Source of the DNA: CAYJBH01 sp964369445
GTDB taxonomy: Bacteria; Bacillota; Clostridia; Oscillospirales; Ruminococcaceae
DNA: 64,000 bases
Direction of reading: 5' to 3'
Assembly (NCBI GenBank): GCA_964369445.1
Contig: CAYJFU010000002.1
Span: 21,586 to 85,585, forward strand
Of the stretch, positions 45,636-55,182 are shown piece by piece (positions within the stretch are counted from its first letter, which is position 1; every line of letters begins with the position of its first letter). Both the position numbers and the translations under genes were made by a program. The notes below the pieces were generated by a model that had not been told where the DNA came from, searched no databases, and saw nothing but the letters and a program-made list of their open reading frames with translations.

Positions 45636-47078
45636 GTGAAAGTAAAAACGGTGTCGGGATATAATGAGGGTGGCCGAACGGGAAAATGCAAATCCTTTCG
45701 GTTGATTGTGTTACTTTTCAGCTTGTGCTTGCTACTATCCGGTTGCACGGGCGACAGTATAACAACCTTTATCGGCGAAGAGCCGCCACAGGACGCAAAC
45801 ATAGTGCTCGCATACAATAAAAGCGCAGGCACAAACCCTTACACCTCTTCCGATGCTACCGTGCAACAACTTGCACACCTGCTGTTTGCACCGCTTTTTG
45901 AGGTGACTGTAGGTGCCGACCCACAGCCTGTCATCGCTGAGTCGATACAGCAGAGCGGTTACCGTTACACCGTAACCCTCAAAGGCGATGCTACATTTTA
46001 CGACGACACGCCGATAACCGCACAGGACGTAGTAGCCAGCGCGGATGCTGCACGAGTTTCGCCGATTTACTCAGCGCAACTTTCCGGTATCTCTTCAGTG
46101 AGGGCGCAGGAGAATACTGTCGTTTTTAACCTGAATCAATCGGATGTGCTTTTTGTAAAATGTTTAACTTTCCCGATTTTGAAACAATCCGATACAGGGG
46201 CGGCCCACCCAACATCGTCGGGCGACTATAGCCTGGTAGACGAAATGTTGGTGTACAGGCATCAAACCGCATCCGACAGCAATGGCGTGATATCTCTCTT
46301 CGATACAAGTCGACCGCAAGACGAACTTGCAACAGGCGCTATAAGTCTGTTTGACACATCTCACCTTGACGAGTTTGTACCACCCTATGGGCTTTCAAAA
46401 ACCACCTATGACACAACAGCCATGCTGTTTTTAGGCTTTTCGTCTGAGGGGGAGCTCTTTTCAAATCCACAGGAACGCGCGCGCCTTTTGTACGCAATTT
46501 CTAAAGCTGACCTCTCGAGGCACATGTTAGAGCAATTGTTGGAGCCTAGCATATGGCCTATTCATCCGGCATATAATTTATGTGAACAGAGCGTTGCGCC
46601 TGTTGCACCGACTAACGGCGCTAACGTCAAGCTGTTGTACTGTTCCGATGTGCCGGGCAGAGCGCTGTTGGTTCAGCACATCACCGATGCCGCCTACCGC
46701 TTGGGTTACGATATTACCGCAGTCGAGGCAAAGACAGAACAGCGGTACTTTGAGCTGCTGGAGCTTGGCGATTACGATATATTTTTGGCAAGTCTTGAAG
46801 TGTCTGAAAACATGGACCTATCACCCCTTTTGCAACAGTACGGCGCATACTATAACTACACCTTTGCGTCAAGGGTTGTAACCGATTCCTACAGTAACTT
46901 TAAAGCGGACGGCAACCCACAGCCTTTTTGCGATGCCTTTGCCGCCGAGCCGCCGTTTATACCGATAGGTTTTAGCAAAGGCACTTTATACCACGATAGC
47001 AACATAACAGGACTTGACCCCCAACTGTCAAACCCTTTTTATGACTTTAATGAGGTAGTTTATGATAAAGATAGTTAA
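45636..47078 (+). CDS. Solute-binding lipoprotein (SBP family 5, peptide/nickel type)
   Basis: This is a 480-aa exported lipoprotein: a basic N-terminus, hydrophobic stretch LIVLLFSLCLLLSGC with a lipobox Cys, then an SBP_bac_5-type fold (NIVLAYNKSAGTNPYTSSD; LLFAPLFEV; YTVTLKGDATFYDDTPITAQDVV). Such proteins bind oligopeptides or similar solutes for ABC import, but no permease or ATPase genes are nearby, so the ligand and partner are unknown. The start is GTG 45636 with a weak ribosome site. It overlaps the next Asp23 gene by 17 bases. Confidence 0.82.
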   Translation: MKVKTVSGYNEGGRTGKCKSFRLIVLLFSLCLLLSGCTGDSITTFIGEEPPQDANIVLAYNKSAGTNPYTSSDATVQQLAHLLFAPLFEVTVGADPQPVIAESIQQSGYRYTVTLKGDATFYDDTPITAQDVVASADAARVSPIYSAQLSGISSVRAQENTVVFNLNQSDVLFVKCLTFPILKQSDTGAAHPTSSGDYSLVDEMLVYRHQTASDSNGVISLFDTSRPQDELATGAISLFDTSHLDEFVPPYGLSKTTYDTTAMLFLGFSSEGELFSNPQERARLLYAISKADLSRHMLEQLLEPSIWPIHPAYNLCEQSVAPVAPTNGANVKLLYCSDVPGRALLVQHITDAAYRLGYDITAVEAKTEQRYFELLELGDYDIFLASLEVSENMDLSPLLQQYGAYYNYTFASRVVTDSYSNFKADGNPQPFCDAFAAEPPFIPIGFSKGTLYHDSNITGLDPQLSNPFYDFNEVVYDKDS

Positions 47079-47415
47079 TTCTAAAGGCACTATACAGATG
47101 AGTGGCAACTATTTTGCGGCTGTTGCCGGCACTGCGGCTCAAAGCTGTTACGGTGTTGTGGGTATGGAAAATACCGGCACCGGTGACTCGATAAAAGGCA
47201 TATTATTTGGTAAGAATTTTTGCGACAAGGGTGTTAAAATTACCGAGTCGGGAGGGGCGCTCAGTATAGAATTGCATATTGCGGTGCTTTACGGGCTAAA
47301 CATCCAGGCTATAGTAAAAAGCATAATAAACAAGGTCAGCTACGCGGTTGAAAACGTGTCGGGGGTTCCCGTTACACGAGTGGATGTCGTTGTGGAAAAA
47401 ATCGTTGAAGAATAA
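47062..47415 (+). CDS. Asp23/Gls24 family protein, second copy
   Basis: This is a 117-aa Asp23 family protein (YFAAVAGTAAQSCYGVVGME; SIELHIAVLYGLNIQAIVKS; VSGVPVTRVDVVVEKI). It is of the type that regularly precedes the DAK-domain/YloV gene in Firmicutes, which fits the gene directly downstream. It differs from the copy at 35644, which is linked to nusB. Confidence 0.9.
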   Translation: MIKIVNSKGTIQMSGNYFAAVAGTAAQSCYGVVGMENTGTGDSIKGILFGKNFCDKGVKITESGGALSIELHIAVLYGLNIQAIVKSIINKVSYAVENVSGVPVTRVDVVVEKIVEE

Positions 47416-47471
47416 ACGCATTAAAGACAGCGTATATGACGTTGCCGTACAAAACGGCGGAATGGAGCTTT

Positions 47472-49157
47472 ATGACAGAAATTAGCGGAAAAGTTTTGAG
47501 AGATGCAATTATTTCCGGCGCGCACAGAATACAAAATCAACGCTCGCAGGTGGATGAACTTAATGTTTTTCCTGTGCCGGACGGTGATACCGGTACAAAC
47601 ATGGGTATGACCATCGGTGCGGCCGCAAAGGAGCTCAAACAGCTTTCCGACACGGTGACGGTGGAGAAAACAGCCTCGGTTGCGGCCTCGGCGATGCTTC
47701 GTGGTGCACGCGGCAACTCGGGTGTGATACTGTCCTTGTTGTTTAGAGGGTTTTCAAAAGCGCTTGTAGGCAAAAAAACCATGAGCACTGAGGATATCAA
47801 AATTGCAGTGACCTCAGGTGTCAAAGCGGCTTACAAAGCTGTCATGAAACCGACTGAGGGCACGATGCTAACCGTTGCGCGCGTTGCAGGGGAGCACATC
47901 GACACACTGGATACAGACAATGTGCAGGATATGTTTGTCGAACTGTGCACCGCCGCAAAGGATGCTCTTGACAAGACTCCGGAACAGCTTCCGGTGCTGA
48001 AAAAAGCCGGTGTTGTCGATGCCGGCGGCATGGGACTTTGGATTATATTTGAAAATATGCGCGATGTAGTATGCGGAAAACCTATCGAAGAGCTGATGAG
48101 TGAAAACAAAAAGCCAACGACCTCCTCAGCCGGCAAGGGTGTGTTTTTTGACGACCTTGATGGTGAGGACAGCGACTTTGGCTACTGCACCGAGTTTTTA
48201 GTCAACAAAAGTGACAGTGCCTCGCATGAAAAGTTGCGAGCATTTTTGGAGTCGCTCGGTGACAGCGTTGTCGTAGTGGACGACGAGGAGATTATAAAGT
48301 GCCATGTGCACACCGATGACCCGGGTAAAGCACTTTCGCAGGCGATAGAGCACGGCGCGCTCACCTCCATCAAAATAGAGAACATGAGCGAACAGTTTGA
48401 GGTGCGCCGCAAGCAGGGTAGGGGATTGCAAAAACAGGCGCTCTCGGAAAAAGAAGAGGGCAACACCGTTTTTGGATATAAGGCGGTAGATCCCGACCGT
48501 GAGTACGGCTTTGTCGCTATAGCGGCCGGTGAAGGACTGAAAAACCTGTTTTTGGAGCTGGGTGTAGATGCCGTGGTGTCCGGCGGTCAAACGATGAACC
48601 CATCCACCGACGACATACTTTCCGCAGCGCACAGCGTCGGTGCGAAGAACGTTTTTATACTGCCTAACAACAAAAACATAATTCTTGCGGCGGAGCAGGC
48701 AAAAAAGCTTGCGGACAGAAATCTGATAGTGTTGCCAACGCGCACGCTTCCGCAGGGCATAAGTGCTATGCTCAGCTTTGATGAGGGAAGTAACCCCGAG
48801 GAAAACGCCATAGCTATGAACGCCGCAGCGGACAGTGTAATAACAGGCTCGGTGACCTTTGCCGCACGTGACAGCAACTTTGATGGGCACAACATCAAAA
48901 AGGGTGAAATACTGGCCCTTGAAAACAGCCGACTGGCGTTCACCGGTCATGACTTGAAACTTAGCGTGCAAAAGCTTGCAAAGCATATGCTGAATAAAAA
49001 CAGCAGTTTTCTGACCGTCATCGCCGGTGAGGACGTGACGGAGGAGGATGCACAGTTGACCTTTGATGCGCTGTGCGAGCGCCTGCCGGATGGTATCGAG
49101 GCTAACCTCATAATGGGTGGTCAGCCGGTATACTATTACATTTTGTCAGTGGAATAG
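47472..49157 (+). CDS. DAK-domain fatty acid kinase-like protein (FakA/YloV)
   Basis: This is a 561-aa protein with an N-terminal DhaL-type ATP-binding domain (LNVFPVPDGDTGTNMGMTI; LRGARGNSGVILSLL), a central FakA domain with DGEDSDFGYCTEFLV and HVHTDDPGKAL, and a C-terminal domain. With a FakB (DegV) partner such proteins phosphorylate fatty acids; no fakB is in this window. ATG 47472 follows AATGGAGC. It is followed immediately by recG. Confidence 0.9.
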   Translation: MTEISGKVLRDAIISGAHRIQNQRSQVDELNVFPVPDGDTGTNMGMTIGAAAKELKQLSDTVTVEKTASVAASAMLRGARGNSGVILSLLFRGFSKALVGKKTMSTEDIKIAVTSGVKAAYKAVMKPTEGTMLTVARVAGEHIDTLDTDNVQDMFVELCTAAKDALDKTPEQLPVLKKAGVVDAGGMGLWIIFENMRDVVCGKPIEELMSENKKPTTSSAGKGVFFDDLDGEDSDFGYCTEFLVNKSDSASHEKLRAFLESLGDSVVVVDDEEIIKCHVHTDDPGKALSQAIEHGALTSIKIENMSEQFEVRRKQGRGLQKQALSEKEEGNTVFGYKAVDPDREYGFVAIAAGEGLKNLFLELGVDAVVSGGQTMNPSTDDILSAAHSVGAKNVFILPNNKNIILAAEQAKKLADRNLIVLPTRTLPQGISAMLSFDEGSNPEENAIAMNAAADSVITGSVTFAARDSNFDGHNIKKGEILALENSRLAFTGHDLKLSVQKLAKHMLNKNSSFLTVIAGEDVTEEDAQLTFDALCERLPDGIEANLIMGGQPVYYYILSVE

Positions 49158-51179
49158 ATGGACGTTAAATTCCTAAAAGGTGTAGGAGAAAAGCGTGCCG
49201 CCGCCCTGTGTAAATTGGGCATCAGGACGGTTTATGACCTGCTGTGTCATTTTCCGGTGCGCTATGTGGATTATTCCGCCACAAAATCTGTCAAGGACTG
49301 TGAGATAGGCGAGATTGCAGCATTACAATTAACAATATTAAAAAAGCATCCGCCGCGCAGAATTGCCGGCGGACGTATGCTGTTTAAAGTTTTAGCGGAT
49401 GACGGCTACGAAAACATAACAATAACCTATTTTAACAACCCATACGTGGCCGATGCGTTAGATGTCGGCGGCGAGTATATATTTTACGGTAGGATAGGCG
49501 GCGGTTACGGCACAAAGGAGTTGTTGTCGCCGACACATATCAGCGCCGATGCGGCGGTAAAGCAGACGGCGGTGTACCCGTTGACATCAGGCATTACATC
49601 AAAATACCTGTCCGGCATAATTGCACAGGCACTGCGTGGACATGGCAAACAGCTCATAACCGAAATTTTGCCGGCGGATATGCTGGCGCGCTACAACCTA
49701 ATAGATAGGTTCACGGCAATAAGCGAGATCCACTTTCCACAAAGCCTGCAGGGTGCGGCGAAAGCCAGATATCGGTTGGTGTTTGAAGAGTTGCTCTGCT
49801 TTCAGCTGGGGATGCACAAGCTGAAAAATATAGCCGACACCGCAAAGAGGCAACCGATGCAGGCTGTCGACATGGAACCGTTTTACAAGAAACTGCCGTT
49901 TAGTCCGACCGGCGCCCAGCTCAAGGCAATAGATGACATCGGTAGGAGCTTTTTGCAAAGCAGTGCACAAAACCGACTGGTGCAGGGCGATGTAGGAAGC
50001 GGAAAGACGCTTGTAGCAACCGCCGCGGCATATATGGCGGCAAAAAACGGCTTGAAGACAATTATAATGGCACCGACTGAAATACTGTGCTCACAGCACA
50101 CTGCCACGGTTGAGGCCTTGCTGAGCGGTGCCGGAATTGACGTAATAAAGTTAAGCGGCACGATAAAGGGTGCGGCACGTAAGGTGATTTTGCAACGCTT
50201 GGTAGATGAAAAACCGTGCGTGTTAGTGGCAACCTCCGCGGTGCTAACAGATACCGTCAACGTAAGCAATGTGGGGCTATGCGTTGTGGATGAACAGCAC
50301 AGGTTTGGTGTAAAACAGCGCACAAAACTCTTCGACAAGGCAAACAACCCGCACTTGTTGGTTATGAGTGCCACACCGATACCGCGTACACTTGCGCTTT
50401 TAATGTACAGCGACCTTGACGTGTCAATAATAAACGAGCTACCAAAGGGGCGCAAACCGATAAAGACGCGCCTCGTGACGACAAAACAGCGCGCAGGAAT
50501 GTATGGTTTTCTCGACGATGAGATAGAAAAGGGGAACAGAGTGTACGTCGTATGTCCGGCTATCGAAGAGGGGGAGAGCGGACTTTTGGACGTGCAGAGC
50601 TACTACAGCGAGGTTGCAACAGCTCTTTTGCCACACCGCAGAATAGGCTTGTTGCACGGCAGAATGAACTCCAAGGACAAAGCGTCGGTGATGCAAAGCT
50701 TTAAGGATGGCGAGCTAGACATGCTTTGCAGTACGACGGTAATCGAGGTTGGTGTGGATGTCCCACAGGCGAGTGTTATCGTCATCGAGAGCGCGCAACA
50801 ATTCGGGCTTGCGACGCTGCACCAGTTAAGGGGACGTGTTGGTAGAGGTGCCGCCGAAAGTTGGTGCTTTTTGGTGAGCGACAGCAAAAATGAGCAGACA
50901 CTGGAGCGATTGCACCGCCTTGTCGAGACAAGTAACGGTTTTGAGATAGCACAGTACGACTTAAAAACGCGAGGTCCGGGTAACTTTTTTGGCAGTGAAC
51001 AACACGGTCTGCCGCCACTTTCGGTGGCAAAACTTGCACAGGACGCACAGGTGTTGGAGGTTGCGGCTGAGGCGTCGGAGTTTATTATGGAGGAAGATGC
51101 ACAATTAGTTTCGCCAAAACATGTCAACCTAGCCCGGGAGGTCTGCAGATTGCTTGATGGTGTGGGCGCGTCGGTTTAG
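49158..51179 (+). CDS. recG: ATP-dependent DNA helicase RecG
   Basis: RecG reverses stalled forks and processes branched DNA. The 673-aa protein has the N-terminal wedge/OB domain (about 60-150), Walker A VQGDVGSGKTLVA, the DEQH-type box (VVDEQHRFGVKQR), SATPIPRTLALLMYSDLDVS and the C-terminal motifs LHGRMNSKDKASVM and HQLRGRVGRGA. Its ATG immediately follows the stop of the fatty acid kinase gene. Confidence 0.96.
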   Translation: MDVKFLKGVGEKRAAALCKLGIRTVYDLLCHFPVRYVDYSATKSVKDCEIGEIAALQLTILKKHPPRRIAGGRMLFKVLADDGYENITITYFNNPYVADALDVGGEYIFYGRIGGGYGTKELLSPTHISADAAVKQTAVYPLTSGITSKYLSGIIAQALRGHGKQLITEILPADMLARYNLIDRFTAISEIHFPQSLQGAAKARYRLVFEELLCFQLGMHKLKNIADTAKRQPMQAVDMEPFYKKLPFSPTGAQLKAIDDIGRSFLQSSAQNRLVQGDVGSGKTLVATAAAYMAAKNGLKTIIMAPTEILCSQHTATVEALLSGAGIDVIKLSGTIKGAARKVILQRLVDEKPCVLVATSAVLTDTVNVSNVGLCVVDEQHRFGVKQRTKLFDKANNPHLLVMSATPIPRTLALLMYSDLDVSIINELPKGRKPIKTRLVTTKQRAGMYGFLDDEIEKGNRVYVVCPAIEEGESGLLDVQSYYSEVATALLPHRRIGLLHGRMNSKDKASVMQSFKDGELDMLCSTTVIEVGVDVPQASVIVIESAQQFGLATLHQLRGRVGRGAAESWCFLVSDSKNEQTLERLHRLVETSNGFEIAQYDLKTRGPGNFFGSEQHGLPPLSVAKLAQDAQVLEVAAEASEFIMEEDAQLVSPKHVNLAREVCRLLDGVGASV

Positions 51180-51311
51180 CGGTGTACTCGAATGTGTAGT
51201 TTTTTAAATGGGTCGTGGATGTACCGATAAAAAAATAATATTTTGAAAAAAATTGGAATTAGGGGTTCCAATTTAAATAAGTTTGTGATATAATATTTTA
51301 GTAGCAAATTC

Positions 51312-51382
<71 letters not shown>

Positions 51383-51388
<6 letters not shown>

Positions 51389-51815
51389 ACAACCCCTGTA
51401 AAACAGCCGTTTTACAGGGGTTTCGTGTTTTTTGTAGGTGGAAATTTAAGGGGTTGACCACATGAAATCCCACAGACAGAAAAATTGTGTTTTTTGGGTT
51501 GTTTACGCTGTAGGGTGGGCGCTGCTCCACCCGCCTTGTCACACCGACGTTTTTTTGTAGGGAACGCATTGTATGTGTGCCGAAACGCCGACGACCACAT
51601 AGGGTGGTTCTCTTTGGTTACTGTGTATCATTTTTTGACCTCAACTCCGCAACCTCAATTTTCATCTCTGCAATCAATATTTTCAGTTTTTCCTCACATT
51701 CTTCAAGCGAGTGAGCATAAACATTCCGAGCACGCCGCTTGCCATCCGGCAATCTCGGCGAATACCGCCCCTCCCATAGGTTTTCGCTGATCTGACTTAT
51801 GCACCCTGCCCCGGG
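51383..51815 (+). repeat. Left direct repeat of the sugar cassette (tRNA end, terminator, integrase tail)
   Basis: From the 3' end of tRNA-Val (TCACCAACAAC) to CCCCGGG at 51815 this sequence recurs, imperfectly but over its whole length, at 57415-57862 in the same orientation. It contains the tRNA terminator and the last ~65 codons of an integrase on the minus strand. The middle (about 51440-51610) is non-coding. Confidence 0.85.
51391..51433 (+). terminator. Terminator after tRNA-Val
   Basis: A perfect 14-bp stem (AACCCCTGTAAAAC / GTTTTACAGGGGTT), loop AGCC, followed by TCGTGTTTTTTG. A near copy with one mismatch occurs at 57424 in the right repeat. Confidence 0.85.
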
Positions 51816-52085
51816 TTTACGTTTCTTACCTTTATACGGCTCAAATTTGCTTGTTGTGGGTTTTGGGTCGGTAGATGGTGCAACTTCATCACTCGGCTGA
51901 ACACCTCGCCCAAATCCCTTGTCAATTCGTTCTGCCGCCTGTTTTCGCAGTTCATCAGTGGAATGAGTGTATACATCAAGTGTTGTTGCCACAGATTTAT
52001 GCCCGATGATGGTTGATAAGGTTTTCACGTCCATGCCATGAGCAAGTGCACCGACACAAAATTGTGTGTATTGTAGCGTCAGCTT
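51618..52085 (-). pseudogene. Tyrosine recombinase (integrase) C-terminal remnant
   Basis: On the minus strand the frame reads ...FCVGALAHGMDVKTLSTIIG, then HKSVATTLDVYTHST with the catalytic tyrosine, then a linker and the tail CISQISENLWEGRYSPRLPD and LEECEEKLKIL. This is the C-terminal quarter of an integrase of the type carried by Firmicutes integrative elements. Just upstream the expected LRHT box reads LQYT and a stop codon follows a few residues earlier, so the N-terminal domains are gone. It points away from the cassette toward tRNA-Val, where the element presumably integrated. Bases 52086-52260 hold nothing recognisable. Confidence 0.8.
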
Positions 52086-52266
52086 TCGTATCTGTCACGG
52101 TAAGGTTCCCGTTAGTTATTAGTTTTTAAGTTAACCGACGATGCAATCGATAATAATATGCTGTGGGGTGTTGATTGTATAGTTGTTATGCTAATGGAAT
52201 TTTGCACAAAAAATACGTGCAGTTATAGTACACACCTCCAAATATTATTTATTTGAACAAAAGGTA

Positions 52267-52295
52267 TAGACAGAAACAGTCGACTGTGATACTAT
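52267..52295 (+). promoter_or_regulatory. Promoter of the lacI-type gene with a palindrome in its spacer
   Basis: TAGACA (52267-52272), 17-base spacer, TACTAT (52290-52295). The spacer contains the perfect 12-bp palindrome ACAGTCGACTGT (52276-52287), a possible extra protein-binding site. A LacI-type operator follows 13 bases after the -10 box. Confidence 0.5.
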
Positions 52296-52307
52296 GTTAA
52301 CAGAAAA

Positions 52308-52321
52308 TAAACGCGCGTTTA
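52308..52321. promoter_or_regulatory. LacI-family operator O1
   Basis: A perfect 14-bp palindrome TAAACGCGCGTTTA with central CG, as typical for LacI-family operators, lies between the promoter and the start of the regulator gene. A near copy (O2, 53373) precedes the transporter gene. Confidence 0.7.
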
Positions 52322-52336
52322 TGCAGGGTGTTAAGT

Positions 52337-53344
52337 ATGAATACCGAGCAAATAGCAAAACTTGCCAATGTTTCTCGAAGCACCGTTTCAAGAGTTTTAA
52401 ACAACTACAAAAACGTTCCGGAGAAAACCAAGCTTCGGGTTCAGGCTGTAATTGATGAGTATGGATACACTCCTAATCATTTTGCAAGAAGCCTTGCCGG
52501 TGCATCGTCCAACATAGTTGGGATTTTTATATCAGACATCAATGACACAAACAGTTCGAACGAATGGATAGGGATTAATTCTCCTTATAATATGGAGTTG
52601 CTATCTAACCTTGTCGGGTCACTCAAAGAAAATGGGTATACTGCTCTGGTTAATATCATAACCGATTCTAAAGAGTTTGAAACCTTAAAAGACCTTTTCG
52701 TCACCAAGATGATATGTGGCGGCATTTTCACCGGATTCCCATACAAGACTAAGGCGTTGACAGATATAGCACAAAACTACAATTCGGTTTTTATAGACCA
52801 GTTTTCCGAGTTGGAGGAGTATAGCGAAAATATAAAGATAGTAAACTGTGACAACCTAATTGGGGGATACGAGGCTACAAGGTTACTAATTGAGGCCGGA
52901 CACCGAGATATACTTCATGTCGAGGGGGATAACCGTCTTTCATCGATTAAAAGAAAAAACGGTTATCTAAATGCAATGAAAGACTTTGGTGGGCTTGAGC
53001 CTAAATGTTTAACTGCTCTATACAAAGAAGATGTTTCCTATGAGGTTACCAAGGAATATCTAAAAACAAACAGTCCAACGGCTATTTTTGCCGCTAACGA
53101 CATAGTAGCGCTGGGTGTTATTCGAGCAGTTCAGGAAAAGGGTCTTTGTGTTCCGGATGATATTTCTATTGTAGGTTTTGATAACTTAAAGGTTGCAAAC
53201 TGGCTGAGGTTAAACCTAACTTCCTTTGAAGTTTCGTTAAAAGATGTCTCAAATTCCTGTGTAAAACTTCTTATTAAGGAAGAGGTAGATAGGGCGCTAC
53301 ACAAGCCTGTTTTAATAAATAAAGGCTCGGTTAAAAAAATCTAA
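52337..53344 (+). CDS. LacI family transcriptional regulator
   Basis: This is a 335-aa repressor: an N-terminal LacI helix-turn-helix (TEQIAKLANVSRSTVSRVLN), hinge (NHFARSLAGASSNIVGIF) and a periplasmic-binding-protein-like sugar domain (TAIFAANDIVALGVIRAVQE; DDISIVGFDNLKVA). ATG 52337 with AGGGTG upstream is chosen over GTG 52328. It heads the sugar cassette and probably represses itself and the symporter/alpha-galactosidase genes through the two operators, with a galactoside as inducer (inferred). Confidence 0.92.
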   Translation: MNTEQIAKLANVSRSTVSRVLNNYKNVPEKTKLRVQAVIDEYGYTPNHFARSLAGASSNIVGIFISDINDTNSSNEWIGINSPYNMELLSNLVGSLKENGYTALVNIITDSKEFETLKDLFVTKMICGGIFTGFPYKTKALTDIAQNYNSVFIDQFSELEEYSENIKIVNCDNLIGGYEATRLLIEAGHRDILHVEGDNRLSSIKRKNGYLNAMKDFGGLEPKCLTALYKEDVSYEVTKEYLKTNSPTAIFAANDIVALGVIRAVQEKGLCVPDDISIVGFDNLKVANWLRLNLTSFEVSLKDVSNSCVKLLIKEEVDRALHKPVLINKGSVKKI

Positions 53345-53372
53345 TTTAAACTTAGGTTTTTTTACATAAAAA

Positions 53373-53386
53373 TAAACGCGTGTTCA
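53373..53386. promoter_or_regulatory. LacI-family operator O2
   Basis: TAAACGCGTGTTCA matches O1 at 11 of 14 positions and keeps the central CG palindrome core. It lies 30 bases before the symporter start, in the 71-base gap after the regulator gene. Confidence 0.6.
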
Positions 53387-53415
53387 CGAAGCACATTATT
53401 AAAAGGAGAATATTT

Positions 53416-55155
53416 ATGACGGCGATACTTATCTCATTTATCTTGTTTTCGGCAGTGGTGGGTATTATTACCTATATTAAGACAAAGAACGACAAGCTAT
53501 CAACGTCGGACGGTTATTTTCTTGGAGGCAGAAGTTTAACCGGAGGTGTTATTGCGGGGTCGTTGCTATTAACAAATTTAAGTGCGGCAAGTTTTGTTGG
53601 CATGTCCAGCCAAGCTTATCAGCAAAATATGGCAGTTATGGGCTGGGAAGTTGGCTCGGGAATTACCCTTATTATAGTTGCGTTGTTTTTAGTTCCACGC
53701 TATCTAAAACAAGGGATAACAACGATACCGGATTTTATTGAATCCAGATTTGATGGGGGAACAAGAAAGTTTATTACTATCCTGTTTTTGGTAAGTTATA
53801 TAGTAAATATGTTGCCTATTACATTATACTCGGGTGCGGTAGCAATGGGGCAGATTTTTGATATAGCGGGAATTTTTAACATCAGCTACGGACAATCAAT
53901 CTGGTTAATGGTTTGGGTTATAGGAATCATCGGTGCTATATATGCCATTTTTGGAGGATTAAAAGCTGTTGCTATATCCGATTCCATTAACGGAATTGCA
54001 CTTATCATAGGCGGTTTGCTTGTTCCTCTCTTCGGTTTACTTGTTTTAGGCGGTGGAGATATTGCTGTTGGTTTTGATAGTTTTATCAACAGCTCGCCCG
54101 AGAAGTTTGATTCCATCGGCTCTGAGGATAGTTATCTTCCAATCTCTACAATGTTCACGGGATTGATTTTAGTCAACCTCTACTACTGGGGTACAGACCA
54201 GTCGATTATTCAAAGGGCACTGGGTGCAAAAAATCTTGAAGAGGGACAAAAGGGCGTTATTATTGCAGGGTTTCTAAAAGTATTAACTCCGTTAATGGTA
54301 ATCATACCCGGTATCATGGCTTTTCAGATTTTGGGCGGCGACATTTCAAACATGGACACTGTTTATCCTCAATTCGTCAGCACTGTTCTACCCGGTCCAA
54401 TAGTAGGCTTTTTTGCTGCTGCCCTGATGGGTGCAATTCTGAGCACCTTTAACAGTGTTTTAAACTCGGCATCAACACTGTTTGCGCTAAATGTATATAA
54501 ACCTGCAAAAAAAGAAAACGTTAGCGATAAAGAGTTAATTAAGGCAGGAAAAATCTTTGCATTAATAATTGCAATAGTTGCAATGTTTGTTGCTCCGATG
54601 ATACTTAATGCTCCAAAAGGACTTTTCGACTATCTGCAAACTATCAACGGATTTTTCAACGTTCCCATCTTCACTATTATATTCATGGGATACATGACAA
54701 AGAGAGTTCCCGGTATTGCAGCAAAGGTAGCTATAACCTTCTTTGTAACTGTGTATGCGCTGACGCAGTTACACACGTTCTTCCCCTCCTTCCAGTTGTT
54801 TAATACGGGCTTACATTACCTACACATTTCCGCAATACTTTTTGTAATTTCCTGCGTAATCATGTTTGTTATCGGAAAGCTTAAACCTATGGAAAAAGAA
54901 TACATTTTGCCGGTTGCAAATGTTGTTGAGATGAAGCCCTGGAAACATAGGTATACGTTTAGCGGCTTTGTTGCATTTGTAATGCTGGGTATGTATGTAG
55001 TGTTTTCAAAGGTAGGCCTTGCAAGAGAAGGCGGCATCGGAATAGACACAGGTATTATACTGTTTGTTATAGCTGTGCTATGTGCTGTAGGATCTATCGC
55101 CATAGATAGAGTCTCTAAGAAAAACGCAGAAAAAAAGTCTGACACAAAAAAATAG
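53416..55155 (+). CDS. Sodium/solute symporter (SSS family)
   Basis: This is a 579-aa membrane transporter with about 14 hydrophobic segments and family features: N-terminal YFLGGRSLTGGVIAGSLLLT and NLSAASFVG, QAYQQNMAVMGWEVG, and LVNLYYWGTDQSIIQRALG. SSS proteins import sugars and other solutes with sodium. Given its neighbours, uptake of an alpha-galactoside or galactose is likely but inferred. ATG 53416 follows AAAAGGAG. The gene and its neighbours are AT-richer than the flanking chromosome. Confidence 0.9.
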   Translation: MTAILISFILFSAVVGIITYIKTKNDKLSTSDGYFLGGRSLTGGVIAGSLLLTNLSAASFVGMSSQAYQQNMAVMGWEVGSGITLIIVALFLVPRYLKQGITTIPDFIESRFDGGTRKFITILFLVSYIVNMLPITLYSGAVAMGQIFDIAGIFNISYGQSIWLMVWVIGIIGAIYAIFGGLKAVAISDSINGIALIIGGLLVPLFGLLVLGGGDIAVGFDSFINSSPEKFDSIGSEDSYLPISTMFTGLILVNLYYWGTDQSIIQRALGAKNLEEGQKGVIIAGFLKVLTPLMVIIPGIMAFQILGGDISNMDTVYPQFVSTVLPGPIVGFFAAALMGAILSTFNSVLNSASTLFALNVYKPAKKENVSDKELIKAGKIFALIIAIVAMFVAPMILNAPKGLFDYLQTINGFFNVPIFTIIFMGYMTKRVPGIAAKVAITFFVTVYALTQLHTFFPSFQLFNTGLHYLHISAILFVISCVIMFVIGKLKPMEKEYILPVANVVEMKPWKHRYTFSGFVAFVMLGMYVVFSKVGLAREGGIGIDTGIILFVIAVLCAVGSIAIDRVSKKNAEKKSDTKK

Positions 55156-55182
55156 ACAAATAATAAAACAGAGTGGGATAAT

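Noticed and set aside
51250..51274. 9-bp inverted repeat AAATTGGAA/TTCCAATTT before tRNA-Val as recG terminator
   Set aside because: The stem is A/T rich with no T-tract on the recG side, so it is too weak to call as a terminator.
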